Assembly (NCBI GenBank): GCA_051651625.1
Contig: JBOFSQ010000002.1
Location: 1-6,217 of the forward strand
From: JBOFSQ01 sp051651625
GTDB taxonomy: Bacteria; Planctomycetota; Planctomycetia; Pirellulales; Thermoguttaceae
DNA: 6,217 nucleotides
Reading direction: 5' to 3'
This document shows positions 1-5,237 of the stretch, in pieces (within the stretch, counting starts at the first letter, position 1; the number at the start of each line of letters is the position of its first letter). The notes beneath the pieces are model-generated. The model was not told where the DNA came from. It saw only the letters and a list, made by a program, of their open reading frames with translations, and searched no databases. Both the position numbers and the translations under genes were made by a program.

Positions 1-178
1 ACAGCCTCTTGTGGCATTGCACCGGAATTTGCACCTATGGCCTCTTCACGCTCCGCGCGCAATGCCGACGAAACGCTAGAAAAACCGGCATATTCGCAGT
101 TTCCGAGACGGTGTGTTGCAAGCCCCGTTGGGGCAAATACACCACTCACGCCAGCAAGCAAACCTCACCATCCCCGCA
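1..178. other. left-edge stretch without a supported gene
   Basis: I cannot assign a gene here. Plus frame 1 is open from the window edge to 261, but it runs straight through the convincing minus-strand small gene at 179-268. A minus-strand frame is open from about 164 down to the left edge and could start at GTG 149-147 or TTG 161-159, but neither has a ribosome binding site and both reading frames cross the palindromic repeat core at 122-134. The only clear element is that palindrome, which recurs at the right end of the window, so I read the stretch as mostly intergenic. Confidence 0.4.
122..134. repeat. isolated palindromic repeat core GCCCCGTTGGGGC
   Basis: This 13-nt palindrome (five base pairs GCCCC/GGGGC around GTT) has the same core as three full copies near 6009, 6090 and 6128 and a cut copy at the right window edge. 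Unlike the right-hand copies it is not followed by the GYAAGAA extension; only the palindromic core is shared. It lies 3' of the small basic protein gene on the minus strand. It is probably a member of a dispersed intergenic (REP-like) family. It has no T tract and so is not a typical terminator. Confidence 0.7.
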
Positions 179-268
179 CTAGTCTTTGCGATGGCGAATC
201 TTTGAACGCATACGACGCTTCTTGCGGCCCAACTTACGACGCCCTTTTCCAGATTTCTTGACTCCCAC
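179..268 (-). CDS. 29-residue very basic protein, ribosomal-protein-like
   Basis: The product reads MGVKKSGKGRRKLGRKKRRM and ends RSKIRHRKD; more than half of the residues are Lys or Arg and there are no aromatic residues. The start is GTG at 268-266, chosen because AAGGAG (complement of 275-280) sits six bases before it. The block KKRRMRSKIRHRK loosely resembles the core of the bS22 / AURKAIP1-COX24 group of tiny ribosomal proteins, and I recall similar uncharacterised proteins from planctomycetes; both are from memory, not a search. Length and charge fit an rRNA-binding extension or assembly protein. An anti-repressor or nucleoid role is possible but nothing shows it. The gene is divergent from the ferredoxin operon, with 257 nt between the two starts. 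Confidence 0.7.
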   Translation of the reverse strand: MGVKKSGKGRRKLGRKKRRMRSKIRHRKD

Positions 269-321
269 GCGACACTCCTTCTTTATTCTGTTAGTGGAGA
301 ACTGAAACTAAACGAGGCGGT

Positions 322-349
322 ATTGTACGCGCCGCCGCCGCGTATGGAA
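322..349 (-). promoter_or_regulatory. possible promoter of the small basic protein gene
   Basis: On the minus strand a good -10 hexamer TACAAT (complement of 322-327) lies 16 bases after a poor -35 match TTCCAT (complement of 344-349). The spacer is a GCC/GCG-rich run. The -10 is about 54 nt upstream of the GTG start. Only the -10 is convincing, so this is tentative. Confidence 0.3.
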
Positions 350-392
350 GGGGTAGAGTGAAAGTTTGTTGCCCCCTTGTCACACCGCCCCA

Positions 393-420
393 TTGTCACG
401 GACGTGGAGGTCGGTATAAT
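393..420 (+). promoter_or_regulatory. sigma70-like promoter of the ferredoxin-hemL-KAS genes
   Basis: TTGTCA (393-398) and a perfect TATAAT (415-420) are separated by 16 bases. Transcription would start near 427, giving a leader of about 100 nt before the ferredoxin ATG. The -35 lies in the second copy of a direct repeat TTGTCAC (377-383 and 393-399, 16 bp apart), so a regulator contacting the same face roughly 1.5 turns upstream is conceivable. The hexamers are seen directly; activity is inferred. Confidence 0.65.
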
Positions 421-460
421 CTCGCCCTCGCTGCTCAAGATTACGGTTTGGTTGAGACGT

Positions 461-488
461 GTGGTTCCGCAGGGCAGGCGTGAACCAC
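461..488 (+). promoter_or_regulatory. weak leader hairpin before the ferredoxin gene
   Basis: In the predicted leader, GTGGTTC (461-467) can pair with GAACCAC (482-488) around a 14-nt loop, and a T-rich but interrupted stretch follows at 496-507. It could be a weak attenuator-like element or chance. No known riboswitch pattern is recognisable. Confidence 0.2.
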
Positions 489-525
489 GCAAAACGATTT
501 TCTTTTCAAGTAGAAGGGTGTTGCG

Positions 526-699
526 ATGTCTGCTGTTGTTGACAAATCGAAGTGTACTGGTTGTGGTGAATGTGTCTCGTCGTGTCCGCTTGATGCGATT
601 TCTATGAAAGACGGTCTTGCCGTCGTCGATCCGGCGACTTGTGGTGATTGCGGTGCGTGCATCGACGTCTGCCCCGCGCAGGCTCTTTCGCTCGAATAG
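526..699 (+). CDS. 2x[4Fe-4S] bacterial-type ferredoxin
   Basis: A 57-residue soluble electron carrier. The first cluster motif is C10-x2-C13-x2-C16-x3-C20-P21 and the second is C39-x2-C42-x2-C45-x3-C49-P50. In the clostridial ferredoxin fold, C10, C13, C16 and C49 bind one cubane and C39, C42, C45 and C20 the other. All eight ligands are present, and both prolines are in place. The length is typical of the family. The ATG is supported by AGAAGGG at 512-518, seven bases upstream, and by a sigma70-like promoter at 393-420. It is the first gene of a probable operon with hemL 39 nt downstream. HemL itself needs no reductant, so the partner of this ferredoxin cannot be told from this window. There are no signal peptide or membrane segments; it should be cytoplasmic. 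Confidence 0.96.
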   Translation: MSAVVDKSKCTGCGECVSSCPLDAISMKDGLAVVDPATCGDCGACIDVCPAQALSLE

Positions 700-738
700 T
701 CGTCCGTTGGCTTTCACAATTTCTACAGACTTCTTCTG

Positions 739-2142
739 ATGAAACGATCACGAAGTCAAGCAGTTTTCGCCGCAGCGCAGCGTCTCATTCCGGGCGGTGT
801 GAACAGCCCCGCACGCGCGTTCAAGGCCGTCGGCGGGACGCCGATTGTTATGTCGCGCGGCGATGGTGCGTTTCTGTGGGATGTCGATGAAAACAAGTAC
901 ATCGACTTTGTGCAGTCGTGGGGGCCGATGATACTCGGTTACAACTTCGCCAAAGTCCGCGACGCTGCCTGTGCTGCGGTCTCACGCGGGACGAGTTTCG
1001 GTACGCCGACCGAGGGCGAAAATCATCTCGCCGAACTGATCATCGACGCCGTTCCGTCGATTGAAAAAGTGCGACTCGTAAACTCCGGTACCGAAGCGAC
1101 GATGAGTGCGATCCGTTTGGCCCGTGGTTTCACTGGTCGCAACAAGGTCGTCAAGTTCGTTGGCAATTATCACGGTCACGTCGATTCGCTCTTGGTGTCA
1201 GCGGGGAGCGCGGCGGCAACGCTCGGCGTTCCAAACTCTCCGGGAGTAACTCCCGGCACCGCCGCCGACACGATTGTCCTTCCATACAACGACGTTGAAG
1301 CGTTCAAGCAGGCGTTCCGCGATTATCCGCGGGAGATTGCGGCGGTGATTGTCGAACCGATAGCGGGGAACATGGGGTGCGTGCCGGGGCGGTCGAACTT
1401 CCTCTACGAACTCCGCAACCGAACGAAAGAAGCAGGATCGCTCTTAATCTTCGACGAAGTGATGAGCGGTTTTCGGGCCGGTTACAGCGGTGCCCAAGGA
1501 CGGTTCAGCATAATGCCCGACCTGACGACGCTCGGCAAAGTAATCGGCGGAGGTTTCCCGATGGGTGCCTACGGTGGACGCGCCGACATTATGGACGCTC
1601 TGCTCCCTGTCGGCAAAGTTTTTCAGGCGGGTACGCTTAGCGGTAATCCCGTCGCTGTCGCCGCTGGAATCGCAACGCTCGAAAATCTCCGCGATACCAA
1701 CCCATATTCGATGCTCGAACGCAAGGCCGCGATGGTCGCCGAAGGACTCGAAGACATCGCGCAGTATGCGAAGATTCCGGTTGTCGTCGAGCAGTGGGGA
1801 AGTATGCTGACGCTCTTCTTCTTGCCCGATGGCGCGGCAACATCACAAAACGGTGCGGCAACATCAACCTCGACAACGCCGTTTGGAAGTACACTCGAAT
1901 CGACCGTTGCGACGAGTTCTTCAGGGACGTGCGGCTCGATGAAGATCACCGACTGGGACACGGTCTCGCGGTGCGACACCGAACGGTACGCCCGTTATTT
2001 TTGGGGGATGGCCGACCGTGGCGTCTACATGCCGTGCAGTCAGTACGAGACATTCTTCGTCTCAACGGCGATGACCGATTCCGACCTCTTCGTCACCCTC
2101 GACGCCGCGAAGGAAGTTTTCCTTACACTTGGCGCGGCGTGA
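739..2142 (+). CDS. hemL: glutamate-1-semialdehyde 2,1-aminomutase
   Basis: HemL converts glutamate-1-semialdehyde to 5-aminolevulinate with PLP, the last step of the C5 route to haem, sirohaem and corrinoids, in the cytoplasm. Family signatures run through the whole protein: IPGGVNSPARAF (17-28), the phosphate-binding NSGTEATMSAIRLARGFTGR (115-134), YHGH (144-147), IVEPIAGNM (204-212), FDEVMSGFR (238-246) with D239 for the pyridine nitrogen, TTLGKVIGGG (263-272) with the PLP lysine K267, and QAGTLSGNP (296-304). At 467 residues it is about 40 longer than E. coli HemL. The extra length is a Ser/Thr-rich insert at about 365-401, between WGSMLTLFF and the KITDWDTV/CDTERY segment; the core before and after is intact, so I expect an active enzyme. 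The ATG fits the family N-terminus, but there is no clear Shine-Dalgarno, which suggests coupling to the ferredoxin gene 39 nt upstream. Confidence 0.97.
   Translation: MKRSRSQAVFAAAQRLIPGGVNSPARAFKAVGGTPIVMSRGDGAFLWDVDENKYIDFVQSWGPMILGYNFAKVRDAACAAVSRGTSFGTPTEGENHLAELIIDAVPSIEKVRLVNSGTEATMSAIRLARGFTGRNKVVKFVGNYHGHVDSLLVSAGSAAATLGVPNSPGVTPGTAADTIVLPYNDVEAFKQAFRDYPREIAAVIVEPIAGNMGCVPGRSNFLYELRNRTKEAGSLLIFDEVMSGFRAGYSGAQGRFSIMPDLTTLGKVIGGGFPMGAYGGRADIMDALLPVGKVFQAGTLSGNPVAVAAGIATLENLRDTNPYSMLERKAAMVAEGLEDIAQYAKIPVVVEQWGSMLTLFFLPDGAATSQNGAATSTSTTPFGSTLESTVATSSSGTCGSMKITDWDTVSRCDTERYARYFWGMADRGVYMPCSQYETFFVSTAMTDSDLFVTLDAAKEVFLTLGAA
1831..1866 (+). repeat. 21-nt direct duplication within the hemL insert
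   Basis: GGCGCGGCAACATCA (1831-1845) recurs as GGTGCGGCAACATCA (1852-1866), identical in 14 of 15 bases and offset by exactly 21 nt, seven codons. The duplication encodes GAATSQN followed by GAATST and keeps the reading frame. It marks the start of the Ser/Thr-rich HemL insert and suggests that the insert grew at least partly by slippage. Confidence 0.85.
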
Positions 2143-2164
2143 TGTGGACTCAATGGGAACTCTT

Positions 2165-3391
2165 ATGCGCATAGTCATCACTGGTGTCGGTCTAACGGCA
2201 CCGATTGGAAACTCACTGGCCGAATATCGCGCCGCACTTCTTGCGGGGACGAGCGGCGTTTCGCCCTACGAAATCCGGTACTTCGGTAAGACCCTCGCCG
2301 GAATATGCAACTTTGACGAACTGCGTTATCAAAAGAAGAAAGACATTCGTCGCGGGACGCGCGCCGGTAGCGTCGCCGTTTACTGCGCCAACGAAGCTAT
2401 CGTTGACAGCAACATAAACTGGCAAGAGATCGACAAGTCGCGCGTTGGCGTTTACATCGGTATCACCGAACACGGCAACGTCGAGACCGAGAACGAAATC
2501 TACAACATCAAGCAGTACGACTACGACTGCAAAACGTGGTCGCATCATCACAATCCGCGAACGGTGGCGAATAATCCGGCGGGTGAAGTCACGCTCAATC
2601 TCGGCATCACGGGGCCGCACTATTGTCTCGGTGCGGCGTGTGCGGCGGGGAACGCCGGTGTCATTCAAGGCGTACAACAACTGATGCTCGGTGAAGTCGA
2701 TGTTGCTTTTGCGGGCGGCGTTTCGGAGAGCATTCACACGTTCGGAATCTTCGCGGCGTTCGCGGCCCAAAACGCCCTTGCGACTAACGACGATCCGAAA
2801 AAGGCGTCGCGTCCGTTCGACAAGAATCGCAACGGAATTGTCGTCGCGGAAGGCGGCTGCATCTTCGTTCTCGAACGACTCGACTCCGCACTCAAACGCG
2901 GTGCGAAAATCTACGGCGAGGTTGTCGGTTGGGGAATGAACAGCGACGCGACCGACTTCGTGTTACCGAATCCGCAGCGGCAGCGTGAGTGTATGGAAAA
3001 GGCACTCGCCAAAGCGAACCTCGCCGCAGAAGAGATCGACATCGTGAGCACGCACGCAACCGCGACGCCGTCGGGCGACTCGCAAGAAGTTGAGGCACTT
3101 CGCGGTCTCTTTGGCGCGTCGGCGAAGACGTACATAAACAACACGAAGAGTTTCATCGGTCACGCGATGGGTGCGGCGGGCGTGCTGGAACTGGCGGGAA
3201 ATCTCCCGTCGTTCACCGACGGTTTCGTACACCACACGATCAACTGCGACGACCTCGACGAATCGTGCGCAATCGCCGGACTCGTCTTGGGCGAACCAAA
3301 ACATCTCGGCGCGGATCGTATCAACACCATTCTCAACAACTCGTTCGGAATGGTCGGGATCAATTCTGTGGTGATTGTCAAAAAAGTTTGA
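2165..3391 (+). CDS. beta-ketoacyl-ACP synthase, FabF-type (KAS II family)
   Basis: A 408-residue condensing enzyme of the thiolase fold that would join an acyl-enzyme with malonyl-ACP in fatty acid or polyketide-like chain growth. The catalytic set is complete: nucleophile C159 in GAACAAG, H297 in STHATATPSGD, and K328 and H333 in NNTKSFIGHAMGAAG. The N-terminal RIVITGVGLTAPIGNS and the length match FabF. The gate region reads NNSFGMVGIN (391-400) instead of the usual NSFGFGGTN, and residues 105-140, including SHHHNPRTVANNPAG, are also not standard FabF, so a specialised synthase is more likely than the housekeeping enzyme. The ATG at 2165 is chosen because the homologous N-terminus begins there, with a weak GGGA at 2155-2158; an in-frame ATG at 2129 would overlap hemL. 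It follows hemL by 22 nt and is probably co-transcribed. No ACP, ketoreductase or thioesterase gene is in view. Confidence 0.92.
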   Translation: MRIVITGVGLTAPIGNSLAEYRAALLAGTSGVSPYEIRYFGKTLAGICNFDELRYQKKKDIRRGTRAGSVAVYCANEAIVDSNINWQEIDKSRVGVYIGITEHGNVETENEIYNIKQYDYDCKTWSHHHNPRTVANNPAGEVTLNLGITGPHYCLGAACAAGNAGVIQGVQQLMLGEVDVAFAGGVSESIHTFGIFAAFAAQNALATNDDPKKASRPFDKNRNGIVVAEGGCIFVLERLDSALKRGAKIYGEVVGWGMNSDATDFVLPNPQRQRECMEKALAKANLAAEEIDIVSTHATATPSGDSQEVEALRGLFGASAKTYINNTKSFIGHAMGAAGVLELAGNLPSFTDGFVHHTINCDDLDESCAIAGLVLGEPKHLGADRINTILNNSFGMVGINSVVIVKKV

Positions 3392-3408
3392 AGCCCCGCA
3401 GCACCGTA

Positions 3409-3436
3409 ACGGGTGTAGTAAAGTTTCGCTTGCACG
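3409..3436 (+). repeat. dispersed repeat, copy 1 (ACGGGTRTAGTAAASTTT type)
   Basis: The stretch beginning ACGGGTGTAGTAAAGTTTCG and ending CTTGCACG recurs at 5958-5984 with two substitutions and one deleted base. Its centre AGTAAAGTTT also occurs on the other strand at 3687-3696, beside the stop codon of the DUF4432 gene. Each copy lies next to a palindromic repeat block, so the motif may be an end of a repeat element. No function is known to me. Confidence 0.6.
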
Positions 3437-3452
3437 TTTGTTTCAAGCGAAA
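3424..3452. repeat. 9-bp hairpin after the KAS gene
   Basis: TTTCGCTTG (3424-3432) and CAAGCGAAA (3444-3452) form a perfect 9-bp stem with an 11-nt loop, 32 nt after the KAS stop codon. Its position would suit a transcription terminator for the plus-strand operon, but no T tract follows, so it could only act weakly or with Rho. It overlaps the dispersed motif at 3409-3436. Confidence 0.5.
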
Positions 3453-3490
3453 TCTGGCACGATTGTGGACGTTGCATTGAATCCGTGCAC

Positions 3491-3641
3491 TACCCCAGCC
3501 TAGGGCGATAGCCCTAGGTTTGCGTTCCACAACATGAAACAAGGGCCAAAGGCCCGCACTAATCCCGACGTTAGGGCGGGCCTTTGGCCCTTGAATTCGT
3601 GGGGTGGCACGTTACATAGGCCGATGGCCTAGGCTGGGATA
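3491..3641. repeat. nested palindromic repeat element in the convergent spacer
   Basis: The outer arms CCCAGCCTAGG (3494-3504) and CCTAGGCTGGG (3628-3638) are perfect reverse complements, and with one mismatch they extend to TA/TA at 3491-3492 and 3640-3641. The inner arms at 3540-3557 and 3576-3593 are a perfect 18-bp inverted repeat (CAAGGGCCAAAGGCCCGC), which extends by CTAA/TTAG after one mismatch to leave an 8-nt loop. Each outer arm is also part of its own small hairpin: CCTAGGGC-GATA-GCCCTAGG (3499-3518) and TAGGCC-GAT-GGCCTA (3617-3631). A decayed relative of the inner arm, GGGCCTTTGTCCC, follows at 3646-3658. The element separates convergent genes and could limit read-through, but lacks T tracts. 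It has no coding capacity; a MITE- or REP-like origin is an inference. Confidence 0.85.
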
Positions 3642-3700
3642 GAACGGGCCTTTGTCCCTACGGATTCGGCGCGGTGAGTACAGCCAAAACTTTACTCCCC

Positions 3701-4885
3701 CTACGCCGTCCACTCTGGTTGCGGTTCCGGCCAGATGCACTCAACGCCGCGACTTTGGAGTAACTCCCATCGCTCCGTCATCTCGCGGACTCGTTCTGAA
3801 GTGAGCAAAACGTCAATGGTCAGGTCGATGGTGTACGACTCTTTCGCGCCGAGTATCACCGTGCGCCCTTTTGACTTCTCAAACGAACGCGGGTTCGGAA
3901 AGTTCGTCGCCGGTTCGAGTCCGACAACGTAACCGTCGTGGTCGGGCCGCAGACACTTCCACAAACTGAAACACGGACACTGCGACTTGCGAAACGTAAC
4001 AGCAACGCCACGATCAAAATTGGGCGACGCAATCATCGCCGTCGAAAGGCCGTCTTCGTCGGTGGCGGTATCAGCGAAGTATACGTTCTCTTCGTTCCCC
4101 GCAACTGCTGGCGTTATCTGTTGCCACTTGTCGATGTTCGCGGCTGCGGCGGCGTTGCGAGGTGCGAGTCCTGAATGCGGCACAAAAATCGTCGCCCCCA
4201 ACTCGACGATTGGACGCCCCGTGTTAATGTGGTAGAGCATCTCGAAGTCGCGCGGTTCGGCGGCGCGGTTTGTCACAACGTCGGTCACGATAATCTGCGA
4301 CGAATTTAATGGGAGACGATATGCCGTCGTCAGTTCCCAGTTTGCAAAGAAGAGACGCGATTCACGCATCTGGCCGACGACGACCACCTCGCCTCTTCGC
4401 TCGTCGATGTGTGCGACGACGCGATGCGCGGGCGTATTGGCGATGCGTCCGTGGAGCGGATACGCGAGGCGACCGTCGTCGTCCCATTCCGGCGCACCGT
4501 TGCTCTCAAGTCCGCAGCGAACGAACCATTCGCTGAAACCTTCGAGCCAGCCGAGTCCCGACGGTTCGCCGAGCGGAACGAGCGACGGATGAACGTACCC
4601 ACGCAGCGGCGAGTCCCAACCGAGTGTGAACGCTGGTTGAGTTTGCGGATTGTTTCCACCGCAACCAACCGATGCTATCGACATCCCCCGCGTCGTTAGT
4701 ACGTCGATTGAGACCGAACGACTCGTGAGCCGAACGCGGTCGATCCCGTCTTGTTTCCCGCCGCGAAGTCGTTCCCACGCGAATTGCAAATCGCCGTTCG
4801 CAGCGGACTGCGTGAGCGGATCACGAAAAACTCCCGCAGCGGTGTCGAGCAGAACAGTTTCTTCGGGATGGTAGAGGTGGGACAT
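3701..4885 (-). CDS. DUF4432 family, aldose-1-epimerase-like protein
   Basis: A 394-residue cytoplasmic protein of the galactose mutarotase-like fold, a beta-sandwich binding a sugar. Segments I recognise from DUF4432 are TTRGMSI (64-70), GLGWLEGF (110-117), VRCGLESNGAP (122-132), the strongly conserved LHGRIANTP (144-152) with H145, LYHINTGRP (217-225) with H219, and GLEPATNFPN (322-331) with E324. The histidines and the glutamate are the likely catalytic or sugar-contacting residues by analogy with aldose 1-epimerases; substrate and reaction are not established for this family as far as I know. Length is normal and the frame is intact. The ATG at 4885-4883 has AAGGAG (complement of 4893-4898) seven bases upstream. 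The gene stands alone: a nested palindrome lies 3' and a long perfect inverted repeat lies 5'. No sugar transporter or kinase neighbours it, so the pathway cannot be told. Confidence 0.9.
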   Translation of the reverse strand: MSHLYHPEETVLLDTAAGVFRDPLTQSAANGDLQFAWERLRGGKQDGIDRVRLTSRSVSIDVLTTRGMSIASVGCGGNNPQTQPAFTLGWDSPLRGYVHPSLVPLGEPSGLGWLEGFSEWFVRCGLESNGAPEWDDDGRLAYPLHGRIANTPAHRVVAHIDERRGEVVVVGQMRESRLFFANWELTTAYRLPLNSSQIIVTDVVTNRAAEPRDFEMLYHINTGRPIVELGATIFVPHSGLAPRNAAAAANIDKWQQITPAVAGNEENVYFADTATDEDGLSTAMIASPNFDRGVAVTFRKSQCPCFSLWKCLRPDHDGYVVGLEPATNFPNPRSFEKSKGRTVILGAKESYTIDLTIDVLLTSERVREMTERWELLQSRGVECIWPEPQPEWTA

Positions 4886-4903
4886 TGTTTGACTCCTTGT
4901 AAA

Positions 4904-4920
4904 TGTTCAGTAACTGTTCA
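4904..4920. promoter_or_regulatory. TGTTCA direct repeat upstream of the DUF4432 gene
   Basis: TGTTCA occurs at 4904-4909 and 4915-4920, 11 bp apart, about one helical turn. Between and across them lies an odd palindrome CAGT-A-ACTG (4908-4916). It is five bases upstream (minus strand) of the ribosome binding site of the DUF4432 gene, so it is a plausible operator. I found no convincing -10/-35 pair for that gene, which weakens the case. Confidence 0.25.
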
Positions 4921-4959
4921 CGAAATTTGGTCGCGTTGTTGTTAGCGTGTTATGATTCA

Positions 4960-5029
4960 TGGCACTCGCTTACGCTTCGTGTTCTTATTGACGTAACGTA
5001 ATAAGAACACGAAGCGTAAGCGAGTGCCA
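4960..5029. repeat. perfect 30-bp inverted repeat with a 10-nt loop
   Basis: The arm at 4960-4989, starting TGGCACTCGCTTACGCTTCG, is the exact reverse complement of 5000-5029. The loop is GACGTAACGT, itself nearly palindromic. It lies between the tRNA-Leu terminator and the DUF4432 start. Neither strand shows a T tract after the stem: plus-strand bases after it are A-rich, so minus-strand RNA would have U before the stem. It is therefore not a standard intrinsic terminator. There is no target-site duplication at the edges and no ORF inside. It may be a minimal palindromic mobile repeat or a structured 5' leader. Confidence 0.9.
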
Positions 5030-5044
5030 AAAAAGAACAGATAC

Positions 5045-5083
5045 AAAAAAAAGAGCTGCAAATCGTGTTGATTTACAGCTCTT
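5045..5083 (-). terminator. intrinsic terminator of the tRNA-Leu gene
   Basis: On the minus strand AAGAGCTG (complement of 5076-5083), one mismatch, then five more pairs close a 5-nt loop, giving 13 base pairs in all (arms 5051-5064 and 5070-5083). The stem runs into eight consecutive T (complement of 5045-5052). It starts ten bases after the 3' end of the tRNA. This is a canonical Rho-independent terminator. Confidence 0.92.
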
Positions 5084-5093
5084 GCAAAACGAC

Positions 5094-5179
5094 TACCGAA
5101 GAGAGGACTCGAACCTCCACCCCGTTTGAACAGGACTAGGACCTGAACCTAGCGCGTCTGCCAATTCCGCCACTCCGGC
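5094..5179 (-). tRNA. tRNA-Leu (anticodon CAG, reads CUG)
   Basis: The 86-nt cloverleaf has acceptor arms GCCGGAG (complement of 5173-5179) and CTTCGGT (complement of 5095-5101), with G-T pairs at 5-68 and 1-72, then discriminator A73. The D region TGGCGGAATTGGCAGACGCG is the classic leucine form. The anticodon stem CTAGG/CCTAG encloses loop TTCAGGT, so the anticodon is CAG (complement of 5143-5145). A long class II variable arm pairs CCTGT with ACGGG around TCAA. The T arm is GGAGG-TTCGAGT-CCTCT. No CCA is encoded; the next bases are GTC. It has its own promoter and terminator. Confidence 0.96.
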
Positions 5180-5194
5180 CTGCGTTTACGGCGG

Positions 5195-5222
5195 ATTCTA
5201 GCACGTCTTCGCCGCATACCAA
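5195..5222 (-). promoter_or_regulatory. promoter of tRNA-Leu
   Basis: On the minus strand a -35 TTGGTA (complement of 5217-5222) and a -10 TAGAAT (complement of 5195-5200) are 16 bases apart. The -10 lies 15 bases before the tRNA 5' end, leaving a short leader for RNase P. The -35 starts 15 bp beyond the stop codon of the upstream Cys-motif gene, so some read-through from that gene is also possible. Confidence 0.6.
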
Positions 5223-5237
5223 GGGGGGTGCGTTGGT

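Noticed and set aside
1..261. Plus-strand frame open from the edge to 261, with a GIAPEF stretch that recalls class II ribonucleotide reductases
   Set aside because: The rest shows no reductase motif, it crosses a palindromic repeat and fully overlaps the better supported small gene at 179-268 on the other strand.
283..717. Minus-strand open frame of 144 codons covering the leader and the ferredoxin gene
   Set aside because: It is antisense to a ferredoxin with all eight cluster ligands and contains the plus-strand promoter; the translation is Arg/Thr-rich without any motif.
2108..2124. AAGGAA/TTCCTT hairpin near the hemL end as a terminator or attenuator
   Set aside because: It lies in coding sequence (codons for K-E-V-F-L), has a three-base loop and no T tract; chance is sufficient.
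2213..2770. Minus-strand open frame of 185 codons inside the KAS gene
   Set aside because: It is a shadow of the KAS reading frame; its Arg/Val-rich composition follows from the codon bias of the real gene, and it has no ribosome binding site.
526..3391. Biosynthetic gene cluster built around the KAS gene
   Set aside because: No acyl carrier protein, ketoreductase, dehydratase, thioesterase or tailoring gene is present in the window; one synthase is not enough.
4960..5029. Rho-independent terminator for the right-hand or left-hand genes
   Set aside because: No T tract follows the stem on either strand, and the tRNA already has a canonical terminator at 5045-5083.
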